Virus record (IMG/VR): IMGVR_UViG_3300024999_000097
Span: 1-64,000 of that record
DNA length: 64,000 bases
Source: a virus
Reading direction: 5' to 3' (one strand)
Numbering within the stretch: position 1 is the first letter of the stretch; each line of letters begins with the position of its first letter. Both the position numbers and the translations under genes were made by a program. A model generated the notes under the pieces. That model did not search any database and was not told where the DNA came from. It saw only the letters and a program-made list of their open reading frames with translations. Shown here in pieces: positions 23,099-30,015 of this stretch.

Positions 23099-24205
23099 GT
23101 GTCTAATTTGCCTATTGGTGATATTGTTGATATATCTGTTGAAATATCTTCCGTTTCAACGGCAAGGAATGGGTTTAATTTAGGTTTAATTGTTGGTTCA
23201 AGTGCTGTTATTGATGCGACCGAACGGGTAAGGATTTACTCCGACGTTGAATCTATGATTACGGATGGTTTTGCGCTTGAGAGTGCAGAATATAAAGCAG
23301 CCGTACTTTATTTTTCGGCTAAACTAAGACCAGATTATGTGGCTATAGGTTATTGGGATTCGGCAGGTGAAACTGTTGTTGACGCGCTTATGGATTGTAG
23401 GGCTAAAAATACTGAGTGGTACGGTTGTATGGTGTGTGGTTTACAAAAAGCTAATATTCTTTTAGCTGCTGCTTATATCGAGGTTGCTGCACAAAGCAGC
23501 ACTTTCTTTTATACAACCTCTGATGTTGAAGTTTTAACAAAGGTAGCCGGTAATGTGATGGAAACACTTCAAGGTTTAGAGTATAAAAGGACAATTGGTC
23601 AATATAGTACTCATATAGATGCTGTGGCTGCTATTTTAGGTTATGCTATGGGAGCAAATACTGGGCTTGAAAACAGTATGTATACCTTAGCTTACAAGAA
23701 AGAAATAGGTGTTGTTACTGAAGACCTAACAGCAACACAAGTTTTAAATATTAAGGACCAAAACGGTAATATTTACATCAGCAGAGGAAATACTTACAAC
23801 CTGTTTGAACAAGGTGTAATGGCTAACGGTCAATACTTCGATGAAATACTAGGTATTGATATGCTAGTACATAATATTCAACTTTCGGTTCTTGACCTTT
23901 TAACAAGTGCCGCTAAAGTACCTCAGACAGAGGATGGTGTAAGTTTACTTGTTAATGCTATTTCAAGGCCATGCATAGCTTCGAGAAATATTGGTTTTAT
24001 TGCTCCTGGCGTTTGGAATGCTGCTCCTGTATTAACTCTTAAAACTGGCGATATGCTTTCACAAGGCTTCTTAATCCTTTCAAAATCTATTGCTAGTCAA
24101 AGTGTAGAAGATAGGGCTGCAAGAATAGCCCCTCCAATTTATGTTTGTGTTAAACTATCCGGGGCTATTGAGTTTGTAAATATTCAAATTATAGTAAATA
24201 GGTAA
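23099..24205 (+). CDS. Tail sheath protein, DUF3383 type
   Basis: Contractile sheath subunit, 368 aa, GTG start after TGAGGTG. It carries the DUF3383 order: GFNLGLIVGSSAVIDATERV, YFSAKLRPDYVAIGYWD, a middle CMVCGLQKANILLAAAYIE, then NTYNLFEQGVMANGQYFDEI and a final strand ending FVNIQIIVNR that inserts into the neighbouring subunit. Its presence defines this phage as a myovirus. Confidence 0.88.
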   Translation: MSNLPIGDIVDISVEISSVSTARNGFNLGLIVGSSAVIDATERVRIYSDVESMITDGFALESAEYKAAVLYFSAKLRPDYVAIGYWDSAGETVVDALMDCRAKNTEWYGCMVCGLQKANILLAAAYIEVAAQSSTFFYTTSDVEVLTKVAGNVMETLQGLEYKRTIGQYSTHIDAVAAILGYAMGANTGLENSMYTLAYKKEIGVVTEDLTATQVLNIKDQNGNIYISRGNTYNLFEQGVMANGQYFDEILGIDMLVHNIQLSVLDLLTSAAKVPQTEDGVSLLVNAISRPCIASRNIGFIAPGVWNAAPVLTLKTGDMLSQGFLILSKSIASQSVEDRAARIAPPIYVCVKLSGAIEFVNIQIIVNR

Positions 24206-24222
24206 AGGAGTGGTGAAATAAA

Positions 24223-24660
24223 ATGGGAACTTCTACTTATGGTTTTGATGATGTTTCGTGTGTTATCTCTCACCCCTCTTTTGGGCAATATGTCACAAAT
24301 GGGGCTGGGCTAGGCGGAATATCCATTACGATGGCAAATGACAGAACCATACACGATTTAGCTGCCGATGGATCTGTCATGGTAAGTAAAATAAGAGGGA
24401 GAAATGGTTCAGCTTCAATAACAACACAACAAACATCCTCTTTAAATAAATGGCTTTTAAGGCTTTACAACTACTTGGAAACAGCTCCAACGGATGAATG
24501 GGCTGATATTAATATTACTGTTCGTTCTCCTATGATGCAAGATTTAATCACTTGTTCTGGTACATCTTTTCAGAAGCTTGCTGATAGACCGTATCAAGCG
24601 CAAGGTCAAAATATTGTATGGCCGTTTATGTCTGCCGATATTCAACAAGATGTAATATAG
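24223..24660 (+). CDS. Tail tube protein, DUF3277-like
   Basis: 145 aa, directly after the sheath gene. YGFDDVSCVISHPSFGQYV, then SKIRGRNGSASITTQQTSSL and a NKWLLRLYNYLE helix match the DUF3277 tube family. It forms the inner tube along which DNA passes. AAGGAGTGGTG precedes the ATG. Confidence 0.85.
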   Translation: MGTSTYGFDDVSCVISHPSFGQYVTNGAGLGGISITMANDRTIHDLAADGSVMVSKIRGRNGSASITTQQTSSLNKWLLRLYNYLETAPTDEWADINITVRSPMMQDLITCSGTSFQKLADRPYQAQGQNIVWPFMSADIQQDVI

Positions 24661-24737
24661 GGGTTGATTGAATGTCAATCACTTTTAACGATATTGTTAA
24701 TGCTTCAACAAAACTATATCAAGAAAGGGTGAATATT

Positions 24738-25169
24738 ATGGCGCAAGTAGGTTTAACTGCAAATGTTCAATTGTTAGCTAGGGGTGGGATTGTAAGTGAT
24801 AATAATCCATTTCCTGTAGCCAATTATATTAAAACAGCTGGCGGTATATTTATACCACAAAAAGGGTCTGACGAAGGTGAAGCCTTTATGAAACTAATGG
24901 GTAGTAATGCTTTAGTGGGAGCGTTAGCTACTGTTGTTACTGCAGGAACTCGCGTTCAGCTTCCAGATATACCATGTCAGAGAGTAATAGTAATTGCAGA
25001 GGATGATAATCTTGGCGTTGTTTATGCTGGTGGTAACGATGTTTCGTCGAGTACTTACGGGGTAAAGTTATACGCTGAAGATGTATTTCCGTTTGATGTG
25101 AGTAACGCAAACCTTATCTATATTGATGCTTCTTTAGATGGGGAGGGCATCAGTTATGTTGTTCTTTAG
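24738..25169 (+). CDS. Fibre adaptor-like protein, paralogue of 16015
   Basis: The frame opens at ATG 24672, but ATG 24738 (MAQVGLTANVQLLARGG) has AAAGGGTG upstream and its product aligns from its first residues with the protein at 16015 (NVQL-x2-x-G-x-I/V-x-D-N/D-NPFPV). The remainder is beta-rich, with RVQLPDIPCQRVIVIAEDDN resembling a capping domain. It precedes a beta-helix gene, the same pairing as at 16015/16345, so it is likely an attachment module. Function is inferred. Confidence 0.6.
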   Translation: MAQVGLTANVQLLARGGIVSDNNPFPVANYIKTAGGIFIPQKGSDEGEAFMKLMGSNALVGALATVVTAGTRVQLPDIPCQRVIVIAEDDNLGVVYAGGNDVSSSTYGVKLYAEDVFPFDVSNANLIYIDASLDGEGISYVVL

Positions 25170-26388
25170 TAAAGGTAAAAGACAAGCAGGTTTAATCCAA
25201 AAACCTATTGGTTTTGATTGGTATGCACCAATAAGAATATATAGAACACGACTCGGTACGTTTTTAACCGACTACTCGGCTACACGGTATCGAATTTATG
25301 GGAAAGAATATTTTGTGTCAACGTCAGGAAACGATGCTAACGATGGACTTACCCTGGCCACAGCTTTTAGAAAAATTTCCACTGCTGTACAACAACCAGA
25401 TGTAGATGTGATTTGGCTTAGTAATGGTATGTTCAACAGAGACTATGGATTCAATGGAATTGCTCCTGCCCGCTCAATGTCAATTATGGCTTTACCAGGT
25501 GCTATTCCTATTATCACGACTCACAGTAATTTAACATGGACATTAGAAACAGACAAAACTTATACCTACAAGGCAACACGTAGTTTAGTCACTAGAGTAT
25601 TAGATTCAAATACAATAGCTGAAAATGGAGATTATTTAGAATATACCCTAAAAACCTCAGTAGATGAGGTTGAAGTCACACCAGGAAGTTATTATACGGA
25701 TGGGGCAACAATTTGGGTGCATAGAACGGATGGTGCTATCCCAGATACTTCAATATGGTGTTTGCTTAGTACCAGGAATTTTGGTCATCAAGGAGGATGC
25801 CAATTCTATTTGGAAGGTCTGACTTTTCTTGGTGGTAATTATGTCTGTGATATAGAAAATACCGCATTGGGAGAAACCACTACCGCTCTATATGCTAGGA
25901 GTTGTAAATTCAAATACGGTAGAAGAGATGCAAACGCTTTTCAATGTTATGGTGCCAATCAAGTGCATTTAGATCATTGTGAGGTAGCGGTAACAGGTGC
26001 AGATGGTTTTAACTATCATGCAGGAAATGGTGTGATTCCAAAAGTTTTAGAGGTCGGCTGTAAAGGGCGGGACGTTGGTACAAACGGCACACATCAATGT
26101 TCTACTGCTCATGATGGAGTAACAATAATTCGTCTTAACAGTGAGTATTATAATGCATATGGTTCATGTGTGACCGACATTACAGCTGGTACTAAGTCAT
26201 GGATGCTTGGATGTTATTGTCATGGTGGTGGACTGGAAGATATGGCATTCCAAGATGGGACAGCATGGCTTGATGGATGCCGTACTGATGGACAATTTAG
26301 AACCAAGAATACAACCGTTTATACACGGCAGAATTGTAGTTTTGGCTCTGTCGTGCTAGAGGGAGCAGCTCAAAAGATAAATTATTAA
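25156..26388 (+). CDS. Beta-helix (pectate-lyase-fold) spike-like protein
   Basis: 410 aa, ATG 25156 with GGGAGGG upstream; a longer frame opens at 25138. YFVSTSGNDANDGLTLATAF is the classic start of a phage pectate-lyase-like domain, followed by repeated beta coils (CQFYLEGLTFLGGNYVCDIE, DGFNYHAGNGVIPKVLEVGC). It lies between tube and tail chaperone genes, an unusual place for a spike, suggesting insertion as a unit with the adaptor gene. Substrate unknown. Confidence 0.75.
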   Translation: MLFFSKGKRQAGLIQKPIGFDWYAPIRIYRTRLGTFLTDYSATRYRIYGKEYFVSTSGNDANDGLTLATAFRKISTAVQQPDVDVIWLSNGMFNRDYGFNGIAPARSMSIMALPGAIPIITTHSNLTWTLETDKTYTYKATRSLVTRVLDSNTIAENGDYLEYTLKTSVDEVEVTPGSYYTDGATIWVHRTDGAIPDTSIWCLLSTRNFGHQGGCQFYLEGLTFLGGNYVCDIENTALGETTTALYARSCKFKYGRRDANAFQCYGANQVHLDHCEVAVTGADGFNYHAGNGVIPKVLEVGCKGRDVGTNGTHQCSTAHDGVTIIRLNSEYYNAYGSCVTDITAGTKSWMLGCYCHGGGLEDMAFQDGTAWLDGCRTDGQFRTKNTTVYTRQNCSFGSVVLEGAAQKINY

Positions 26389-26447
26389 TCTTACTAATGA
26401 AAAAGCGTTAGTTTGGTAACAGTGTTAAATAAAAGGGGTATAATTTT

Positions 26448-26876
26448 ATGAATAAACGTATATTATACAAAACTTTTGAGTTTGAAGATAGAAAGTGGCG
26501 TATAGGTAAATTTGATGCAATGACTGGTTCATATATAGCTTATAAGCTTATGGCCGAGGCTGTTCCATTCGGTTTAGCTGCAAAGTTAGATATTCCAGTT
26601 AATAAAGATGCTAAAACAATGTCCAAAACTGATTTTATCGATCTGCAAAAAGACTGCTTACTGGTTTGCTCTGAGTTTCTTCCTGCAGGACCTATTCCGG
26701 TGTTAAATGAAAATGGAACGTTTGGTGTTGAAGGTCTTGAAAATGATGCAAAAACAGTATTAGCTTTAACGGTTCAAGCTTTAGCTTTTAATGTATCTGA
26801 TTTTTTTACCGAAAGCCTCTTGACTTCATTAGTAGAGGCAATGCAGGGTATATTCCGGCTAGATGCGAAAATATAA
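26448..26876 (+). CDS. Tail assembly chaperone, short form
   Basis: 142 aa. Lies between tube and tape measure genes, the fixed place of tail assembly chaperones. KTFEFEDRKWRIGKFDAMTG followed by helical segments suits the family. The gene is the zero-frame product; a slippery run at 26801-26807 permits a -1 shift into an open frame that has no start of its own (see the fusion entry). AAAGGGG precedes the ATG. Confidence 0.75.
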   Translation: MNKRILYKTFEFEDRKWRIGKFDAMTGSYIAYKLMAEAVPFGLAAKLDIPVNKDAKTMSKTDFIDLQKDCLLVCSEFLPAGPIPVLNENGTFGVEGLENDAKTVLALTVQALAFNVSDFFTESLLTSLVEAMQGIFRLDAKI

Positions 26877-27058
26877 ATGAATTTTTGTTCACTCCGGTAA
26901 TGCTTGGAATGTGGAAACAAAAAGAGCTTTGGGACGGAACTTATACTTTTAAAGATTTACTTGATATACACGAATTACTTGAGGTACAACATGAAAATAA
27001 ACGGAGAGCTTATGAATATGAATTAGCTATTTCAAAAGGAGGTGGACAAAATTCTTAA
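26448..27058 (+). CDS. Tail assembly chaperone, -1 frameshift fusion
   Basis: The -1 frame is open from just before 26801 to a TAA at 27056-27058. A slip at T-TTT-TTT (26801-26807) would join 120 residues of the short form to 83 new residues, including NEFLFTPVMLGMWKQKELWD and YTFKDLLDIHELLEVQHENK. That frame has no plausible start codon, and without frameshifting 26877-27050 would be an unexplained gap. This mirrors P2 E/E' and lambda G/GT, where the long form binds the tape measure protein. The fusion would be about 203 aa. Confidence 0.8.
26801..26807 (+). other. Slippery heptamer T-TTT-TTT
   Basis: In the zero frame the codons are GAT-TTT-TTT-ACC. Seven T residues allow both tRNAs to slip back one base and keep pairing. 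Phage P2 uses T-TTT-TTG at the same step of tail assembly. Confidence 0.75.
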
Positions 27059-28430
27059 TGTAATCAAAGAATATCTAATAAGTTTAGGTTATAGAGTTGA
27101 TCAACATTCTTTCAATACAGCAATGAATTCCATAACACAACTTAGCAGATCAATAAATAGTTTTGTTGGTGCAGCTATAGGAAGGTTCACCTCTTTAGGT
27201 TTAGCTATGTCAGGCTTTTCTTCAGCTTTTCTTGCTGTTTTATATCAGCTTACCATTGGTGTAGCAAATGCGGATTTACAAAATGAATTATTCGCCCGTA
27301 GAATGTGGATGGCTAAGGATGCTGCCCTTGCTTATAAGAATTCACTTAATGCTTTAGGTGTTACATTACAAGATTTATATTTAAGCCCAGAGCTAATGGA
27401 TAAATTTATCCAGCTTAGAAATCAGTCTTATTATATGCAAACACCAGATAGTTTTGGTGATGCAATGAAAGGTCTTAGGTCAATTACGTTTGAGTTTCAA
27501 CGTTTTAAACTTGAAGCTACTTATGCTGTTCAATGGGTTGGTTATTATCTGACTAAATATTTATCAGAACCAATATTCGGTATGAAAGATGGATTGAAAG
27601 GTATCAATGATATTATTGCAGAGAAAATGCCTATTTGGACTAATAAAGTGGCTCAAGTAGTAGCTGGCTTTGTTCGTTTAGGTGATACTGCTTATTTTGC
27701 TGGTAAAGAAATCAAAAAGGTATGGGACAGTTTAAGCGACTCAACAAAGCAAGTTATTAGTATAACAGCAGGATTTTTTGCTTTACTTAAAATGGGTCCT
27801 GTAGGGATCATGATAGCAGGTCTTACCGCTCTTTTGTTGCTTTTAGATGATTATCGAGCATATGCAAAAGACCAAAATAATAGTGCATTTCCTGATTTAT
27901 GGAAATGGGTTGATAATCTTAAGAAGTCTATGAAAGATGATGGAACTTTAAAAGAGTTTAAAGAAAGCTTAGATGGTTTAGCTCAGAGTGTAGTTACTTT
28001 AGGCAAAAACTTTTGGAATTTGATGGATTCATTTGTAAATGGTGATAGTAAAATAAAAGCCATTAAAGGTGCTATTGGTATAATCACTGGAGCTTTTAAT
28101 GAACTTAGTTTTGTTCTTAAAACAATAGCTGATTCTCTGAAAATAATTGATAGTTATATAAATGGCGATGATAAAGCCATTACTAAAAGTAAAAAAGATT
28201 TTATGAGTGGTATACTTGAAAAACCTTCTTGGCTTGATAAGTTTGCAGCAACGCTTTTAGCTCCGTTAGCCTTTGGAAACATTTCTACTAAAGCACCTCG
28301 TGGTGATACAAATATGACCGTAGCCACTACAAACTATATTTATGGGGCTACTAATCCTCAATCGGTTGCAATAGCTGTTGGGCATACATATTCTAAGGCA
28401 ACGAGGCAACTTCAAGGGGTGATAGTATAA
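27051..28430 (+). CDS. Tape measure protein; probable ATT start
   Basis: About 459 aa, which would set a fairly short tail. Hydrophobic segments (FTSLGLAMSGFSSAFLAVLY, ITAGFFALLKMGPVGIMIAG) and long helices fit tape measure proteins, and the position after the chaperone is canonical. GTG 27042 overlaps its own Shine-Dalgarno site (AGGAGG 27037-27042), whereas ATT 27051 lies 8 nt after it, so I place the start there. The long chaperone form ends at 27058, inside this gene. Confidence 0.8.
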   Translation: MLNVIKEYLISLGYRVDQHSFNTAMNSITQLSRSINSFVGAAIGRFTSLGLAMSGFSSAFLAVLYQLTIGVANADLQNELFARRMWMAKDAALAYKNSLNALGVTLQDLYLSPELMDKFIQLRNQSYYMQTPDSFGDAMKGLRSITFEFQRFKLEATYAVQWVGYYLTKYLSEPIFGMKDGLKGINDIIAEKMPIWTNKVAQVVAGFVRLGDTAYFAGKEIKKVWDSLSDSTKQVISITAGFFALLKMGPVGIMIAGLTALLLLLDDYRAYAKDQNNSAFPDLWKWVDNLKKSMKDDGTLKEFKESLDGLAQSVVTLGKNFWNLMDSFVNGDSKIKAIKGAIGIITGAFNELSFVLKTIADSLKIIDSYINGDDKAITKSKKDFMSGILEKPSWLDKFAATLLAPLAFGNISTKAPRGDTNMTVATTNYIYGATNPQSVAIAVGHTYSKATRQLQGVIV

Positions 28431-28999
28431 TGGCTTTATCACCTGTTTTGCCAAAGTCATATAATGGAGCTTTAAAAGATGTTGAACAATTAGTTTTTGT
28501 TAAAACAAATATTGGTGGTTATTTCTTCGATGCAGTTTTAAGGTCAGAGCATACTACAAGTTTAACTATTACTGACCACCCAGTAGAAATTGGGGCAGCT
28601 ATATCTGATCATTCATTTGTTAACCCTTCTATTTTAGTTATGGAGGTTGGAATGTCTGACGTAGCTAAAAGTCTTGTAAAAGGTCAATTTGCTGGTGGGT
28701 GGTCAAGGTCAGTTACAGCGTATAAGGTTCTTTTAGAATTACAAAAAAGTAGAATACCTTTCCAAGTGCTTACAAGGTTAAATTTATATAAAAACATGTT
28801 GATAGAAACAATGATAGTCCCAGATGATAAGGAAACGCTTTATGGATTAAAAGCTACCGTTACAATGCGGGAAATATTTGTAGCCACAGTGAAAACTGTT
28901 AAAATTAGTGAAAGACCTCAAACAACAGATTCAACACAAAGAGGGGAAGTACAAGCCATCACTACTGATGATAGTATATTAAAACAATTGTTTAAGTAA
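28430..28999 (+). CDS. Baseplate protein, Dit-like N-terminal domain
   Basis: 189 aa, ATG overlapping the tape measure stop. YFFDAVLRSEHTTSLTITDH, then PVEIGAAISDHSFVNPSILV, matches the Dit-like/baseplate component of PBSX-type tails, followed by a second beta domain. It likely forms the ring joining tube and baseplate hub. Confidence 0.7.
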   Translation: MALSPVLPKSYNGALKDVEQLVFVKTNIGGYFFDAVLRSEHTTSLTITDHPVEIGAAISDHSFVNPSILVMEVGMSDVAKSLVKGQFAGGWSRSVTAYKVLLELQKSRIPFQVLTRLNLYKNMLIETMIVPDDKETLYGLKATVTMREIFVATVKTVKISERPQTTDSTQRGEVQAITTDDSILKQLFK

Positions 29000-29024
29000 A
29001 TGTATCAAATGTAGTAGTTTATGA

Positions 29025-29030
29025 TATAAT
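29025..29030 (+). promoter_or_regulatory. -10 box of lipoprotein gene promoter
   Basis: TATAAT with TG extension (TTATGATATAATATA). The -35 region 17 nt upstream (near 29003) is poor. It lies just before the lipoprotein gene, in the middle of tail genes. Confidence 0.55.
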
Positions 29031-29065
29031 ATAAAATACTATATTAAGTTAAGGAGTGGTATTTT

Positions 29066-29389
29066 ATGTTAAAGCGTTTATGTTTGTTAATTTTAGTTAT
29101 AACTATACTTTGTGTTGGTTGTGCTGAGGTTAAAACAAAAGATTTTATGAAGGTAAGATTAGATAACATTCCAGAAGGAATGTATAAGGTAGGGGTAGAT
29201 ATACCAGCAGGTGAATATCTTATAGTTTCTGATAAAGATGGTAGTATGTATTTTATTTTTAATAATTTAGATCGTTCATCTGAAGATTATTTAGCTAATG
29301 CAGGATTTATCAATGTTAAGCAGTATGTAAAGGTTACCGAAGGACAATACTTAAAATTTTCAGATTCACACGTTTCAAAAGTTGATTAA
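29066..29389 (+). CDS. Phage-encoded lipoprotein
   Basis: 107 aa with a clear type II signal: KR, a hydrophobic run LCLLILVITILCVGC, then lipobox VGC-A with the lipidated cysteine near residue 19. The mature part (MYKVGVDIPAGEYLIVSDKD) is a small beta domain also seen in host lipoproteins. It has its own promoter and lies inside tail genes. Possible roles are superinfection exclusion (blocking DNA entry of related phages) or another surface change; neither is proven by sequence. Confidence 0.7.
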   Translation: MLKRLCLLILVITILCVGCAEVKTKDFMKVRLDNIPEGMYKVGVDIPAGEYLIVSDKDGSMYFIFNNLDRSSEDYLANAGFINVKQYVKVTEGQYLKFSDSHVSKVD

Positions 29390-29397
29390 AATAGTTG

Positions 29398-29426
29398 TTT
29401 ACAAATTCCATAAAGTGTGATATAAT
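29398..29426 (+). promoter_or_regulatory. Strong promoter
   Basis: TTTACA (29398-29403), 17 nt, TATAAT (29421-29426) with TG extension. The leader begins TTCAGGTCAAGGAA, close to the leader of the promoter at 57950. Confidence 0.85.
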
Positions 29427-29481
29427 TATTTCAGGTCAAGGAATTAGCTTGATACTTTAGCTTTCCAGGAGGAGTTAGTAT

Positions 29482-29646
29482 ATGGAATTAAACAATAACT
29501 TAAAGCAGAAGCTAGTTAAAGAAGACTTACTTATTGAGATTGAGGAGCTTATTGCAAAGTTGGAAGATTGCAAGTTCAATATTGAAGCAAAAGTTAAGCT
29601 TGACCCAACACAACTAGGTTTTCTTGAAAGTCTAGGGATTAAGTAA
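29482..29646 (+). CDS. Small acidic helical protein, 54 aa
   Basis: CAGGAGGAG precedes the ATG. The protein is a long predicted helix (KEDLLIEIEELIAKLEDCKF) with heptad-like leucine and isoleucine spacing, so it likely forms a coiled coil. It is bracketed by its own promoter and terminator, forming a one-gene unit inside the tail operon, which suggests different timing from its neighbours. Function unknown. Confidence 0.6.
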   Translation: MELNNNLKQKLVKEDLLIEIEELIAKLEDCKFNIEAKVKLDPTQLGFLESLGIK

Positions 29647-29650
29647 ACTA

Positions 29651-29677
29651 ACCCACTTCGGTGGGTTTTATTATTTT
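29651..29677 (+). terminator. Rho-independent terminator
   Basis: ACCCAC, TTCG tetraloop, GTGGGT (29651-29666), then TTTATTATTTT. It closes the one-gene unit. Confidence 0.85.
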
Positions 29678-29694
29678 GTAAAGGAAAATAAATT

Positions 29695-30015
29695 ATGGCT
29701 AATTACTATATTCCTGTAACAAATGACCCAGATCAAAGTTTTACTTGTTCAATACCTTTGAATGGTAAAAATGTTCAATTAAAGTTTCGCATTAGATACA
29801 ATAGCAAAGCAAAATACTGGTGGATGACAATTAGTGATTCTAAGGGAACTATACTGATTGATTCATTACCTCTTTTATCTGGAGGTAATTTGTTAGAGCA
29901 ATATCAGTATTTAGGCCTTGGGAATGCCTATATCATTAATGCTGGCAATAAAACACTTGAGGACCCCGATGATAAAACTTTAGGTATAGACTTCTTTTTA
30001 ATGTGGGGTGATTAA
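29695..30015 (+). CDS. Baseplate plug-like protein (Pam3 gp18-like)
   Basis: 106 aa. MANYYIPVTNDPDQSFTCSI, then KFRIRYNSKAKYWWMTISDS and a final strand ending in a GIDFFLMWGD-type segment match the small beta protein that plugs the tube end in simple contractile baseplates. It stands directly before the hub gene. Ends one base before the next GTG. Confidence 0.7.
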   Translation: MANYYIPVTNDPDQSFTCSIPLNGKNVQLKFRIRYNSKAKYWWMTISDSKGTILIDSLPLLSGGNLLEQYQYLGLGNAYIINAGNKTLEDPDDKTLGIDFFLMWGD

